Notes under the pieces: generated by a model
What the model was told of the DNA's origin: nothing
The model's input: only the letters and a program-made list of their open reading frames with translations
The model's database searches: none
Made by a program: the position numbers and the translations under genes
Shown here: positions 1 to 11,024 of the stretch, piece after piece
Position numbering within the stretch: position 1 is the first letter of the stretch
Layout of the letters: every line of letters starts with the position of its first letter
Source of the DNA: JACCXG01 sp963785755
Lineage (GTDB): Bacteria; Acidobacteriota; Vicinamibacteria; Vicinamibacterales; 2-12-FULL-66-21
Direction of reading: 5' to 3'
Length of the DNA: 64,000 nucleotides
Assembly (NCBI GenBank): GCA_963785755.1
Contig: CAWAXG010000002.1
Location: forward strand, 682,001 to 746,000

Positions 1-144
1 GCGTAAATCGACGTAAGACAGGCTCACCGCCGCGGGGGTCTCCTGAACACCGGGGCTCGGAAAGAAGGCCATCCGCGGCTCGAGCCAGATGACGAGCACC
101 TTGAGCAGGACCAGGCCGACAAGGAGCAGGACGATGGTCGACAT
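1..144 (-). CDS. alpha/beta hydrolase, N-terminal part (runs off the window)
   Basis: The reverse strand opens at ATG (144) with a hydrophobic signal/anchor (MSTIVLLLVGLVLLKVLVIW), followed by RMAFFPSPGVQETPAAVSLS. The FFPS...P...L pattern after a single N-terminal membrane helix is typical of the Bem46/YhfR-like alpha/beta hydrolases, which are membrane-anchored serine esterases of mostly unknown substrate. The catalytic triad lies beyond the window edge. In-frame GTG codons at 165 and 189 could be alternative starts. The gene is divergent from the gph-like gene, leaving at most about 70 bp for both promoters. The family call rests on only 48 residues. Confidence 0.6.
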   Translation of the reverse strand, partial: MSTIVLLLVGLVLLKVLVIWLEPRMAFFPSPGVQETPAAVSLSYVDLR

Positions 145-215
145 TCGAATGACTGGCAGACGCACTCGGATACTATTGCTCAACGGCACGTCACACACAC
201 GTCTCCCTTCCAATC

Positions 216-886
216 TTGACACTCGACCTGATCGTCTTCGACCTTGACGGCACCCTCATCGACTCACGTCGCGATCTCGCCGACGCGACCAACGCGCTCA
301 TCGTGGAGCTTGGCGGAACGGCGTTGCGCGAAGAGGAAGTGACGGCGATGGTAGGCGAAGGTGCCGCGGTGCTGGTGCGGCGGGCGCTGGCGGCGGCGGG
401 CCTGGACCGCGTGCCGCCGTCGCGCTCGAGCGGTTCCTCGCCCACTATGACCAGCGGTTGACCGTGCATACGCGGCCTTACGCCGGCATTCCTGAGGCCC
501 TGGACGCTCTGCGGCAACGGAAATGTGCGCTCGCCGTGTTGACCAACAAACCGCAACGGCCTACGCAAGTGATACTCGAGCGGCTGGATCTCGATCGCTG
601 GTTCACTGACGTTGTCGGCGGCGACACCGAAGCGGGACGCAAGCCGCAACCCAACGGCCTGCTGAAGATCATCGCGCGCGCGGGCGCGTCGCCGGATTCG
701 ACAGTCCTCGTCGGGGACTCGCCGATCGACCTTCAGACCGCCAGAGCCGCCGGCACGCGCATCTGCCTTGCCCGATATGGATTCGGCTACCGATTCGGAC
801 ACGAGTCGTTCCGGGGGGATGAGCTGTTCGTCGACGCTCCGTCAGAGCTGCCGGGGGTGTTGGCTGATTCGAGAAGGCACTGTTAA
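216..886 (+). pseudogene. gph: phosphoglycolate phosphatase-like HAD hydrolase, frameshifted
   Basis: HAD-superfamily phosphatase expected to dephosphorylate 2-phosphoglycolate or a similar small phosphoester in the cytosol. The first frame (216-461) has the nucleophile motif VFDLDGTLID (Asp9, Asp11) and the helical cap. The second frame (from about 420 to 886) continues with ALERFLAHYDQRLTVHTRPY, then motif II (AVLTNKP), Lys of RKPQP and motif III VLVGDSPIDL. The two frames join perfectly in family terms near 410-422 if one base is restored, so this is one gene of about 223 codons with a -1 lesion. The start is a TTG at 216 without a clear Shine-Dalgarno. Whether the lesion is biological or a sequence error cannot be told from here. 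Confidence 0.75.
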
Positions 887-937
887 AGGGCAAGGGGCAA
901 GGACAACGGCAGGAACAAAGAGGCGACTTGGTACTGG

Positions 938-1639
938 TCAGATCTCCCCCTTCAAATACGCCCGCCGTTCGCGCTCCGGGAACTTCTCGATCGCATACCT
1001 CAGCATCGTCCGCGGCATGCGGTGATACCGCGTCTTCAGGAATGCCCGCTCGGCGCGGCCGTCCCGATTGCCAACCTCGCGAAGCATCCAGCCCACGGCC
1101 TTGTGGATCAGGTCGCGGTCGTCGTCCAGGAGGAGGTCGGCGATCCGGAACGTGTCGTCGAATTCCAGCCGTCTGATGAAGTGATTCGTCGCGATGATGG
1201 CAATCCGCCGTTCCCACAGCGATCGCGAGCGCGCCAGGCGCGTGAGCGCCGCGCGGGGGCGATCCTGGAGCCAGGCGCCAACGATGTGCGCGGCCGAACA
1301 GTCGACGAGATCCCAGTTGTTGATGAAGGGTGTGCTCGCCAGATACAGGCGATAGATGCGCCGCCGCTCCGCGTCAGTGCCGCCCTTGAATGCATCCACG
1401 AGGAGAAGCAGAGCCAGCAGCCGCTCCTCGTGCACCGGGGAACCGAGCAGACTCTGGATATCCTCGATCGCCGTTCCCCGACACTCCCGGCAGATTTTTC
1501 GGACCTGCGGAACGGTGAGGCCGATGAACACGTCACCCTCGGCGTACTCGCCGGGTCCGGTCTTGAAGAATCGCTGCAATGACGCCGCGCGTGACCGGTC
1601 CGCTTGACCGCGAAGGAGCGCGCGAATCCTATCGCTCAT
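938..1639 (-). CDS. DNA alkylation repair protein (AlkD-like HEAT repeat glycosylase)
   Basis: This 233-residue protein is of the AlkD family: all-helical HEAT-like DNA glycosylases that remove N3- and N7-alkylated purines. Visible features are the N-terminal FFKTGPGEYAEGDVFIGLTV and PQVRKICREC segment, the NNWDLVDCSA motif (the aromatic and Asp residues of the DNA-binding cleft in this family), and WERRIAIIAT. Length matches the family. Its ATG lies inside the 3' end of the upstream IMPDH-family gene (11-nt overlap), so the two are probably translated from one mRNA. Confidence 0.85.
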   Translation of the reverse strand: MSDRIRALLRGQADRSRAASLQRFFKTGPGEYAEGDVFIGLTVPQVRKICRECRGTAIEDIQSLLGSPVHEERLLALLLLVDAFKGGTDAERRRIYRLYLASTPFINNWDLVDCSAAHIVGAWLQDRPRAALTRLARSRSLWERRIAIIATNHFIRRLEFDDTFRIADLLLDDDRDLIHKAVGWMLREVGNRDGRAERAFLKTRYHRMPRTMLRYAIEKFPERERRAYLKGEI

Positions 1640-3152
1640 ACGACTCGCGGCGCGCGGAGGCCGAGAGCTTGATCAGATACTTGTTTGGGTCAGCCCAGAA
1701 CAGCTGACGGAGCTCCGCGAGCGAAGACGCGCCGCCGTAGCTGATCGACGAGCACAGGTGCTTCATCATGTCGCGGACGATCGTCCGGGCCGAGCCGCGT
1801 GCGGGCACGCTGATCTCCATGCCTTCGGCGCCGATGGCTTCGAGCTCGCGGGGGTCGGCCTCCTCCACGTCGAGCCGATCGCGGATCGCCTCGATCGACG
1901 CCATTCCACGAAGCACTTTGAAGGGCACCTTGACCGTCTTCTGCGATTCGGGCAGGACGACGGCCTTGTGCACGACCTCTCCGGGGGCTTCTTCGGTACC
2001 CGCGAAGACGCTCCCCAGCATCGCGCAATCGCCGCCGAAGAGCAGGGCCTCTGCCAGCGCGCCGTGCCGCCTGATCCCGCCGTCGGCGATGATCGGCACG
2101 CCGGAGCCTGCGACGGCCAGGCGGCACTCGACGAGCGCCTGGACCTGGGGCACGCCGAAGCTGGTCGTCAACCGCGTCGTGCACCCGCCGCCAGGTCCGA
2201 TGCCGACCTTCACGCCATCGGCGCCGCGCTCGACGAGGAACCGCGCGCCTTCGGCGGTTGCGACATTGCCGGCGATCATCTCGACCCCCGCAAACCGCTT
2301 CCTGAATTCGCGCATGGCACGGTCCATCACGACCGAATGGCCGTGCGCGATGTCAATCACGAGGACATCGACCTCCGCCTTGATCAGTTCCGCCGCCCGC
2401 TCGAGGTAATCGCCGGTCGCCCCGATCGCCGCGCCGACCATCAGGCGTCCCTGCGCATCGCGGGTGGCGAAAGGCCTGCGCCGCTGCCGGACGAGGTCCT
2501 TCGCCGTCACCAGGCCGGTCAACACGCCGTTCCCGTCCACGAGCGGAAGCTTCTTGACCTTCCGCTCGATCATGATGCGTTCGGCCTCGGCGCTGGAGGC
2601 GGCGCCGCGGTGCACGACCAGCCGGTCGAGCGGGGTCATCCGATCGGCGACGGTCAGATCGGTGGGATTGACGAACCGCAGATCGCGCTCCGTCAGCAGC
2701 CCCAGCAGCCGGCGCTGCTCGTCGACGACGACGAGGGTGCCGACGCGGGACCGGGCCATGAGCGCGCGAGCCTCGGACAGGGGCACCCGCGGGCCGATGC
2801 TGTAGGGATCACCGATGACCCCGTGCTGCGTCCGTTTGACCTTCTCGACCTCACGCACCTGCGGCTCGATTTCGCCGGGCCGGTATCCGCGGTCGATGAC
2901 GCCGATCCCGCCTTCCTCCGCCTGCACGACCGCCATCGGCGCGCGCGTCACGGTATCCATGTTCGCGGACACCATCGGACGCTTGAGCGTGATGCGGCGG
3001 GTGAGCTGACATGAGAGATCGATCGCATCGGGGTCGCGAGTCGGCAGGACGCTGTGCTGCGGGGTCAGGATGAAGTCGTCGAACGTGCAGCCTCGCACCA
3101 GCTCGAGAACAGATTTCCCGACCCGGGCATCGATGGAGGGAAACGGTGGCAT
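1629..3152 (-). CDS. guaB: IMP dehydrogenase / GMP reductase family protein with CBS pair
   Basis: A 507-residue TIM-barrel enzyme of purine nucleotide metabolism: IMP to XMP with NAD+ if IMPDH, or GMP to IMP with NADPH if GMP reductase. The core has SANMDTVT (about 61-68), the phosphate loop GIGPGGGCTTR with the catalytic Cys, and VPIIADGGIRRHG. Two CBS repeats are inserted at about 110-230. Several conserved positions are odd: the Cys loop has GG where IMPDH usually has S-(I/V/A), and the segment that normally reads GGLR(S/A)xMGY is HLCSSISYGGAS. The NMDT motif is more usual in GMP reductases. The family is certain, but IMPDH versus reductase is not. It heads a two-gene unit with the alkD-like gene. 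Confidence 0.8.
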   Translation of the reverse strand: MPPFPSIDARVGKSVLELVRGCTFDDFILTPQHSVLPTRDPDAIDLSCQLTRRITLKRPMVSANMDTVTRAPMAVVQAEEGGIGVIDRGYRPGEIEPQVREVEKVKRTQHGVIGDPYSIGPRVPLSEARALMARSRVGTLVVVDEQRRLLGLLTERDLRFVNPTDLTVADRMTPLDRLVVHRGAASSAEAERIMIERKVKKLPLVDGNGVLTGLVTAKDLVRQRRRPFATRDAQGRLMVGAAIGATGDYLERAAELIKAEVDVLVIDIAHGHSVVMDRAMREFRKRFAGVEMIAGNVATAEGARFLVERGADGVKVGIGPGGGCTTRLTTSFGVPQVQALVECRLAVAGSGVPIIADGGIRRHGALAEALLFGGDCAMLGSVFAGTEEAPGEVVHKAVVLPESQKTVKVPFKVLRGMASIEAIRDRLDVEEADPRELEAIGAEGMEISVPARGSARTIVRDMMKHLCSSISYGGASSLAELRQLFWADPNKYLIKLSASARRESYER

Positions 3153-3160
3153 GGGGTTAT

Positions 3161-3376
3161 GTTACGTGCTTTCGTCCGTGTGCTACGTGCTCGGTGCTGG
3201 TGCTGGGTGCTACGGTGCCTGCGTGCGGAGGGCGAACGTGGAGGCGACGGGCGACGAGCGGTGCCGCGCGCGATGCTTCCCAGCCGTCAGCTGGAGAACG
3301 CAGCAGTAGCACGGAGCACTGAGCACGGAGCACGCAGCACCGCACGTGAGCACGTAGCACGCAGGACGTAGCACTG
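3161..3376. repeat. degenerate GTGCTAC / GTAGCAC intergenic repeat, inverted
   Basis: Between two divergent starts, 3161-3220 is built from variants of GTGCT(A/C/G) spaced 6-8 nt apart. 3305-3376 is built from the complementary AGCAC units (GTAGCAC, GAGCACG, GCAGCAC). The two blocks can pair as a long imperfect stem. There is no coding signal. It belongs to the same class of low-complexity heptad-like spacers seen at 28.8, 59.9 and 62.3 kb. Confidence 0.6.
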
Positions 3377-3388
3377 AGAGAATATCCG

Positions 3389-4009
3389 ATGCTGTTGGCC
3401 GAAGTCGAAACAAAGCTGCGGCTGCGGCTGGCCGGGACTCTTCCCGGCGTGGAGGCGCAGGTCCGGTTCGCACCGGTTCCCGGCGCGAAGGGCTGGCGGG
3501 CGGGTGAGTTTCCGGCCGATGCCCGCACGGCGGCGGCGCTGCTGCTGATTTATCCGGGGGACTACGGCGTCGCGATTCCGCTGACGGTGCGTGCCAGCAC
3601 GCTGGCGCGTCATGCCGGCCAGATCAGCCTTCCCGGCGGCGCCACCGATCCAGGTGAAACGCTCGCGCAGGCGGCGCTGCGCGAAGCCTCCGAAGAGATC
3701 GGCATCGATCCCGCCTCGGTTCGGGTGCTGGGAGAACTGACGCCGGTCCACGTCCTCGTCAGCGGCTTCACGTTGCATCCGGTGGTCGGGGTGACCGATG
3801 ATCGGCCGCCGTTTCAGGCCGCGCCGGGCGAGGTGGACGAAATCCTCGAGGTGCGTCTCGAGGATCTCCGCGATGCTTCACGCATCCGCACGGGGACGCA
3901 CGTGCGCGAAGGCGTCGCCATCGAATATCCCTACTTCGATCTCTCGGGCCATCGCGTCTGGGGCGCCACGGCGATGGTGCTCGGGGAGTTCATCACCCTC
4001 TTTGGCTGA
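3389..4009 (+). CDS. CoA pyrophosphatase (Nudix hydrolase, NudL-like)
   Basis: Cytosolic Nudix hydrolase of 206 residues. The Nudix box is intact: GGATDPGETLAQAALREASE followed by EIG, with the REASEE metal-binding core. Immediately before it, LARHAGQISLPGG matches the UPF0035 signature (L-R-x-H-x-G-Q-x-x-x-P-G-G) that marks the CoA/acyl-CoA pyrophosphatase branch, which cleaves CoA to 3',5'-ADP and 4'-phosphopantetheine. The ATG at 3389 follows the AGCAC repeat block closely and has only a weak AGAG-type ribosome site. Confidence 0.88.
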   Translation: MLLAEVETKLRLRLAGTLPGVEAQVRFAPVPGAKGWRAGEFPADARTAAALLLIYPGDYGVAIPLTVRASTLARHAGQISLPGGATDPGETLAQAALREASEEIGIDPASVRVLGELTPVHVLVSGFTLHPVVGVTDDRPPFQAAPGEVDEILEVRLEDLRDASRIRTGTHVREGVAIEYPYFDLSGHRVWGATAMVLGEFITLFG

Positions 4010-4121
4010 AGCCGGGCGGTTCTCGCGTCACGACGGCTGTGAACGGCAGGCCGACTTCCCTCCCTCGTCGTCGAAAGAGAAGTCGCTGGATTCGCCTTAC
4101 GTGACGGCTCCGCATCTCGTG

Positions 4122-4523
4122 ATGACCCGGACATACTTTCCTCTCGCGATCGCACTGACCGGATCGCTGACACTTGCCGGCTGCGGGCTGGCCATGCCGG
4201 CCCCAATCGTTCTCGAAGGTCAGACGTTTCCACAGGTGCGAGCAGCTGAAATCCGAACCGGAATGTCGCCGCGCGAAGTCGAGGCACTTCTTGGAACGCC
4301 TCTCACCCGAGCGGTTTCGTCGCATGGCGAGACCTGGACGTACCGCTACATGCAACGAAGGAAAGAATGCCGGATGGTTGTGCTTGGCATTCAGCTCGGG
4401 CGCTTCCCTGCGGACACGCACCATGTCGAGGTGGTCTTCGATAATGGCCGCGTCGAGCGTGGTGTCTACCGGCACCATGCATCCGAAGGGCGTTCGGAGC
4501 AGGTCATCGTGACGTCACGGTAA
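4122..4523 (+). CDS. BamE/SmpA-like outer membrane lipoprotein
   Basis: From the ATG at 4122 a 133-residue lipoprotein is predicted: signal MTRTYFPLAIALTGSLTLAG, then Cys in the lipobox LAGC. The mature part has the SmpA/OmlA fold signature IRTGMSPREVEALLGTP, then GETWTYRYM and a beta pair ending in VVFDNGRVERGVY. BamE homologues stabilise the BAM outer-membrane assembly complex; small lipoproteins with this fold also have other roles. The longer open frame upstream (to 3798) overlaps the Nudix gene and is not credible. The 3' end overlaps the convergent small membrane protein gene by 9 nt. Confidence 0.78.
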   Translation: MTRTYFPLAIALTGSLTLAGCGLAMPAPIVLEGQTFPQVRAAEIRTGMSPREVEALLGTPLTRAVSSHGETWTYRYMQRRKECRMVVLGIQLGRFPADTHHVEVVFDNGRVERGVYRHHASEGRSEQVIVTSR

Positions 4524-4730
4524 ATCCTTCTGGTGGCTCAGTCGTGACGGGTCCTCGGAGTTCAGTCTGTCCCAGTCCCGATGCTTGTGCTTGACGCCGA
4601 CGATCGGCACGAAGCGCACCACGAGCATGACCAGCCACCAGATCACGTACAGCGCGGCGGCATGGATCGCCAGGAGCCCGGCGATCATCGCGAAGCCTGC
4701 CGCGAGCTGAAGGATGGTTCGCAGAGTCAC
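4515..4730 (-). CDS. small membrane protein of unknown function
   Basis: A 71-residue frame with a strongly hydrophobic stretch (about residues 5-45, probably two helices) and a short charged C-terminal tail KHKHRDWDRLNSEDP. It starts 21 nt after the stop of the upstream PQQ-type propeller gene on the same strand, so it is likely the second gene of that unit. I do not recognise the family. The position, the composition and the lack of a better competing frame support it. Confidence 0.55.
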   Translation of the reverse strand: MTLRTILQLAAGFAMIAGLLAIHAAALYVIWWLVMLVVRFVPIVGVKHKHRDWDRLNSEDPSRLSHQKDLP

Positions 4731-4751
4731 TGCCTCCGTACAGTCGCGCGA

Positions 4752-6092
4752 TCAGCGCGCCGCCCGGATCGCAAACAGATGTTCCGCGCCGCGGATGAAA
4801 ATCGTGCCGTCCGCCAGCGCGGGCGACGCATAGACCGGCTCCCCAACCGAATTGGTCCGGACGATCTCGTGCACCGGTCCCGCCTTCAGGACGAACGTGT
4901 CGCCGTCCTCGCTCGTCATCAGCAGGCGATCACCATATGCGGCGATCGACGCGGTGAACGTGGCCGGAACCGGCGGGCGTCCGCCTTCGTACTTCACGGC
5001 GCCTGTGCGTGCGTCGAGGCAGGTGACGAGGCCGGCGTCGGTCATGAGATACAGAAAATCGCCGTGCAGAATCGGCGATGGCACGTACGCCGTCCCCTTG
5101 CGATAGGTCCAGACCAGGGCATCCGAGTTGGTCATGTCGCCCTCACCGCCTGGGCGAATCGCCATCGCACGCTTCGCCTGGCTGCCTGCCGTGAAGAACA
5201 CGAGACCGTGGCCGGCGACGGCACTGGGAATCGGATGACTCTCGGTGCCATTCGCGCGCCACAACTCCTTGCCGGTGCGCGGATCGTAGCCGGCGACCAT
5301 CTCCGCACCCGCCGCGACGAGCTCCGTTCGCCCGCTCGCGCGAACAATCAGCGGTGTCGCCCAGCTCCGGCGCGTCGTTCGAGCGGTCCGCCAGACTTCG
5401 CGGCCGGTTCGCTTGTCGAGCGCAACCAGCGCGGAGTTCGCGCCCATTTCCTGATCCGCCTGGACGATGAGCAGGTCCTCGAAGAGGATCGGCGACGTGC
5501 CGGGACCCATGCCGCCTTTGGCGATGCGGCCCAGGGCTTCGCTCTTCCACACCTGCCGGCCATCGAAATCGTACGCATACACACCGGCCGCCTCGAAATA
5601 GAAGTACGCCAGCGTCCCGTCGGTCACCGCCGTCGGGGACGCATAGGTATTCTTTCTGTGCCGGTTGTCGTGCATCAGGCCGTCGTACGCCGTTCTCTCC
5701 CACAGCAGCGTTCCGGTACGCGCGTCCACGGCCAGCACCTTCAGGGCGTATTCGTGATCGGCGCCAACGCTGTCGGGATGCAGATAGCCCGGCTTCAAGT
5801 CGTAGCCGAGATGATCGGGCGCCTTGTGCCCGGGAGCGTGTTCGCCTTCGACAGACGTCGTGAGAAAAATATGGTGGCCCCACACGATCGGGGACGAGTG
5901 TCCGCGACCCGCGATGCGCGTCTTCCACGCCACGTTCGTCGCCGGGCTCCACTCGCTCGGGTAGTCGGCCGTGGAAGACACTCCGGTTCCACCGGCTCCC
6001 CTCCACTGCGGCCAGTGCCCCTCGTCCGCCGCGCGAGATGACGAGGACGAGAGCAGGATCCAGCTGGCCGCGAACGCGAGCACGACACGCAT
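4752..6092 (-). CDS. PQQ-binding-like beta-propeller repeat protein, exported
   Basis: From the ATG at 6092 a 446-residue exported protein is predicted, with a signal peptide (MRVVLAFAASWILLSSSSSR, cleaved near AADE). It then shows WPQWRGAGGTG, the common opening of acidobacterial/planctomycete PQQ-like propellers, and repeated blades such as LLWERTAYDG, GREVWRTAR, GKELWRANG and DALVWTYRKG. These are tryptophan-docking PQQ_2 repeats forming a beta-propeller. Without the calcium and active-site residues of true quinoprotein dehydrogenases, a structural or binding role is as likely as an enzyme. The longer frame to 6287 runs into the divergent gene and lacks a signal peptide at its start. Confidence 0.8.
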   Translation of the reverse strand: MRVVLAFAASWILLSSSSSRAADEGHWPQWRGAGGTGVSSTADYPSEWSPATNVAWKTRIAGRGHSSPIVWGHHIFLTTSVEGEHAPGHKAPDHLGYDLKPGYLHPDSVGADHEYALKVLAVDARTGTLLWERTAYDGLMHDNRHRKNTYASPTAVTDGTLAYFYFEAAGVYAYDFDGRQVWKSEALGRIAKGGMGPGTSPILFEDLLIVQADQEMGANSALVALDKRTGREVWRTARTTRRSWATPLIVRASGRTELVAAGAEMVAGYDPRTGKELWRANGTESHPIPSAVAGHGLVFFTAGSQAKRAMAIRPGGEGDMTNSDALVWTYRKGTAYVPSPILHGDFLYLMTDAGLVTCLDARTGAVKYEGGRPPVPATFTASIAAYGDRLLMTSEDGDTFVLKAGPVHEIVRTNSVGEPVYASPALADGTIFIRGAEHLFAIRAAR

Positions 6093-6134
6093 CGGCACAG
6101 AATAGCAGGCCAGATTGCTGATTGGCGTTTCACG

Positions 6135-6772
6135 ATGACCGGACTCGTTCCTCTCGATCGGGCGCTGTCCAAGGTTGGCGCGGGCCACCGCGATCCGAAG
6201 CGCGCGCGTGATCGCGCTGGACGGGTCCGCGTGGGCGGGCGGATCGTCCGCGATCCGGCGCGTCTGGTGCAGCCGGAGCGCGCTCACCTGCTGGTGGACG
6301 GCCCACGGTGTTCGACGTCCTCGGGGCCGAGGCGAGCCGGCTGGTCGCCGTCGGACGGCTCGATCGCGGAACGGGCGGTCTCCTGATCCTGACCACAGAC
6401 ACCCAGCTGGCGAACCGGCTCACGGATCCCGCATCAGGGTTCATCCGGCGCTATCTCGTCACGGTACGGGGAGCGCTCTCAGACGAGTCCGCGGCAGGGA
6501 TGACCGCTGGGATTGACGGGCTTCGGGCGGTGGCGGTGCGCGTCCGGAAGCGGTCGTCGCGTGAAACTCATCTGATCGTCGAGCTGGATGAAGGACGGAA
6601 TCGGGAGATCCGCCGGCTGTGCGAGGCGGTCGGCCATGAGGTCACGGCGCTGAAGCGCGTGGCGTTTGGCGGCCTCGAGCTCGGCGACCTGCAGCCCGGC
6701 CGCTGGCGCGAGGTGTCGCGCCAGGAGATCAGGCGGGCTTTCGGGCCGGCGACCTGGACGGCGCGCCGTTGA
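6135..6772 (+). pseudogene. rRNA pseudouridine synthase (RsuA/RluB type), broken in three places
   Basis: The parts belong to a 23S/16S rRNA pseudouridine synthase, but no frame carries the whole gene. The S4 domain starts in one frame (LDRALSKVG), shifts near 6175 (SARVIALDG) and returns near 6220 (RVRVGGRIVRDPARL). At about 6300 LLVDG runs straight into RPTVFDVLG of another frame. The roughly 30-40 residues that normally lie between (containing the NKPxG segment) are missing. The catalytic block GRLDRGTGGLLILTTD and the C-terminal EGRNREIRRLCEAVGH are intact in 6308-6772. Three lesions plus a deletion argue for a decayed gene rather than one read error. Confidence 0.72.
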
Positions 6773-6829
6773 TAGAATTGGGATTTTGGGGCCGTCCGAT
6801 GGCCGCCGACAAGCGCGAAAGGCTTTCAC

Positions 6830-7348
6830 ATGAATCCACGTGTCGTCGAAGCAATCAACCGGCAGATCAACTCCGAGCTGAGCGCGTCCTATTCGTACCT
6901 CGGCATGTCCGCCTGGTGCGAGCGCCAGAAGCTCACCGGCGCGGCACGCTGGCTGCGCCTGCAGAGCCAGGAAGAGTACATGCACGCGATGAAGCTGTTC
7001 GACTTCGTGCTGGCGCGGGACATGGACGTCGATCTGCGCGCCATCGAGCCGGCGCAGCTGCCGTTCAAATCGCTCCTCGACGTCTTCGAGCGCGCGCTCG
7101 AGCAGGAACAGGAAGTGACGCGCCAGATCGACGCGCTCTACGAGACCGCGTTCAAGGAGAAGGCGTTCGCTGCCGTGGCCGAGCTGCAGTGGTTCCTGAC
7201 CGAACAGGTCGAGGAAGAAAAGAGCGGCCGTGAGATCGTCACCAAGCTGAAGATGGTCGGCGACGATCCTGCGTCCCTGCTCGACATGGATCGCGATCTC
7301 GGCACCAGGGCCGGCGTCGACGTGCCGCCGCCCGCTGCCACCGCATGA
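6830..7348 (+). CDS. ftnA: non-haem bacterial ferritin
   Basis: A 172-residue four-helix ferritin. Ferroxidase ligands are visible in the expected spacing: Glu16 (NSELSASY), Glu49 and His52 (QEEYMHAMK), a Glu around 94 (LEQEQEVT), and Glu/Gln in WFLTEQVEEEKSGREIV. It would oxidise Fe(II) and store Fe(III) in a 24-mer in the cytosol. The C-terminal tail after DLGTR is short and proline/alanine-rich. The stop codon overlaps the start of the M28 peptidase gene (ATGA at 7345-7348), so the pair is co-translated. Confidence 0.93.
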   Translation: MNPRVVEAINRQINSELSASYSYLGMSAWCERQKLTGAARWLRLQSQEEYMHAMKLFDFVLARDMDVDLRAIEPAQLPFKSLLDVFERALEQEQEVTRQIDALYETAFKEKAFAAVAELQWFLTEQVEEEKSGREIVTKLKMVGDDPASLLDMDRDLGTRAGVDVPPPAATA

Positions 7349-9073
7349 GGCCGGCCATGACACGAGTCCTGCCCCGATCGATCCTGACATTCGCCGCGCT
7401 CGTGCTGGCCGCGGCGTGCTCCAGGAGCGAGCAACCCGCCGCGACCACGGCGCCAGCCGTGCCAGGCAGGGTCCCGCTGTCGGAGATGCCGAAAACCCAG
7501 TCGGGACCGATCCTCGAGCGAATCAAGGTGCTGTCCGGCGACGAGTTCGAGGGCCGCAAGCCCGGAACCAAGGGCGAGGAGCTGACGGTCAAGTATCTCG
7601 AGGACGAGTTCAAGAAGCTCGGGCTGAAGCCGGGCAACACCGACGGCACCTACGTGCAGCAGGTGCCGCTCGTCGGCATCACCGCCACGAACACCAGGCC
7701 CTTGACCATCGCCAAAGGCCCGGCGAAAGAGACGTTCAAGTGGGGCGACGAGGTCGTCGCCTGGTCCAAGCACGTCGCGGACACGGCGGCGATCGAGAAC
7801 TCCGAAGTCGTCTTCGCGGGCTATGGCGTGACCGCGCCGGAATTCAACTGGGATGACTTCAAGGACGTCGACGTCAAAGGCAAGACGATCGTGGTTCTCG
7901 TCAACGACCCGCAGGTGCCCGATCCTGCCGACGGGACGAAGCTCGATGCGAAGGTCTTCAACGGCAACGCGATGACCTACTACGGCCGCTGGACCTACAA
8001 GTTCGAGGAGGGCGCGCGCCGCGGCGCGGCCGGCGTCATCATCGTGCACGAAACCGGGCCTGCCGGGTATCCGTTCTCGGTCGTCCAGGGCAACCTGAGC
8101 GAGAAGTTCGACCTCATCACGCCGGACAAGAACATGGGCCGCTCCGCGATCGAGGCCTGGATCACCCTCGACTCGGCGAAGAAGATTCTGAAGATGGGCG
8201 GACAGGACTTCGACGCGCTGAAGAAACAGGCGCTGACCCGCGAGTTCCGCCCGGTTCCGCTCGGGCTCACCGCGTCACTCTCGCTTCGCCAGAAGATGCG
8301 CACGGTCGACTCGAAGAACGTCGTCGCCAAGGTCGACGGCCACGACCCGAAGCTCCGCGACGAGTACGTCGTCTACACGGCGCACTGGGACCATCTCGGC
8401 ATCTGCGCCGAGGTGAACGGCGACAAGATCTGCAACGGCGCACTGGACAACGCCTCCGGAATCGCCCAGCTCTTCGAGATCGCGAAATCGTTCATGAGCA
8501 TCGAGCCGAGGCCGAAACGGTCGGTGCTGTTCGTCATGGTGACCGCCGAAGAGCAGGGTCTGCTGGGATCTCAGTTCTACTCCGTCACGCCGATTTATCC
8601 CCTGACGAAGACGCTGGCGAACATCAACATCGACGGAATCAATCAGTGGGGGCGGACGAAGGACATCACGGTGGTCGGCATGGGCGCGTCAGACCTGGAC
8701 GATTATTTGCGCGACGCGGCCGCCGAGCAGGGCCGCACCCTCCGTCCCGATCCGGAGCCGGAGAAGGGGTTCTACTACCGTTCCGATCACTTCAACTTCG
8801 CGAAGCAAGGGGTCCCGGCGCTCTACGTGGACAGCGGCGTCGAGTTCATCGGCAAGTCCGCTGAGTACAGCAAGCAGAAACGGGACGAATACACGGAGAA
8901 GGACTATCACAAGCCGTCGGACGAGATAAAGTCTGACTGGGATCTCGCGGGCGCGGTCGAAGATGCGGACCTTTTGTTCGCTGTCGGCTACCGGGTCGCC
9001 AACGCGGACAAATTCCCTGAATGGAAACCGGGGAACGAGTTCAAGGCGAAACGGGAGGAGATGCTGAAGCGGT

Positions 9074-9087
<14 letters not shown>
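7345..9087 (+). CDS. M28 family zinc metallopeptidase, lipoprotein with PA domain
   Basis: A 580-residue exported aminopeptidase-type protein. The N-terminus is a lipoprotein signal (LTFAALVLAAAC) followed by a Ser/Thr/Ala-rich linker. A protease-associated domain is inserted around residues 140-270. The M28 dizinc site is complete: His in YTAHWDHLG, bridging Asp in GALDNASG, Glu-Glu in VTAEEQGLLG, Asp in NINIDGINQW and His in YRSDHFNFAK. It would release N-terminal residues from peptides at the cell surface or in the periplasm. It overlaps ferritin by 4 nt upstream and speA by 14 nt (convergent) downstream. Confidence 0.9.
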
Positions 9088-10909
<1,822 letters not shown>

Positions 10910-11024
10910 CGAGAAGTATCCTTTGCCCCACCGTTCGACCTCGGTACAGCTCTGCTGCGTCGGTGACGGTGAACACCTCGCCTGTCTGCCAGTTGCGGTG
11001 ACCGCGCGTTGCGGGAGAACTCAC

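Noticed and set aside
3161..3376. CRISPR-like array
   Set aside because: Units are 6-8 nt, imperfect and without spacers of constant length; no cas genes are present.
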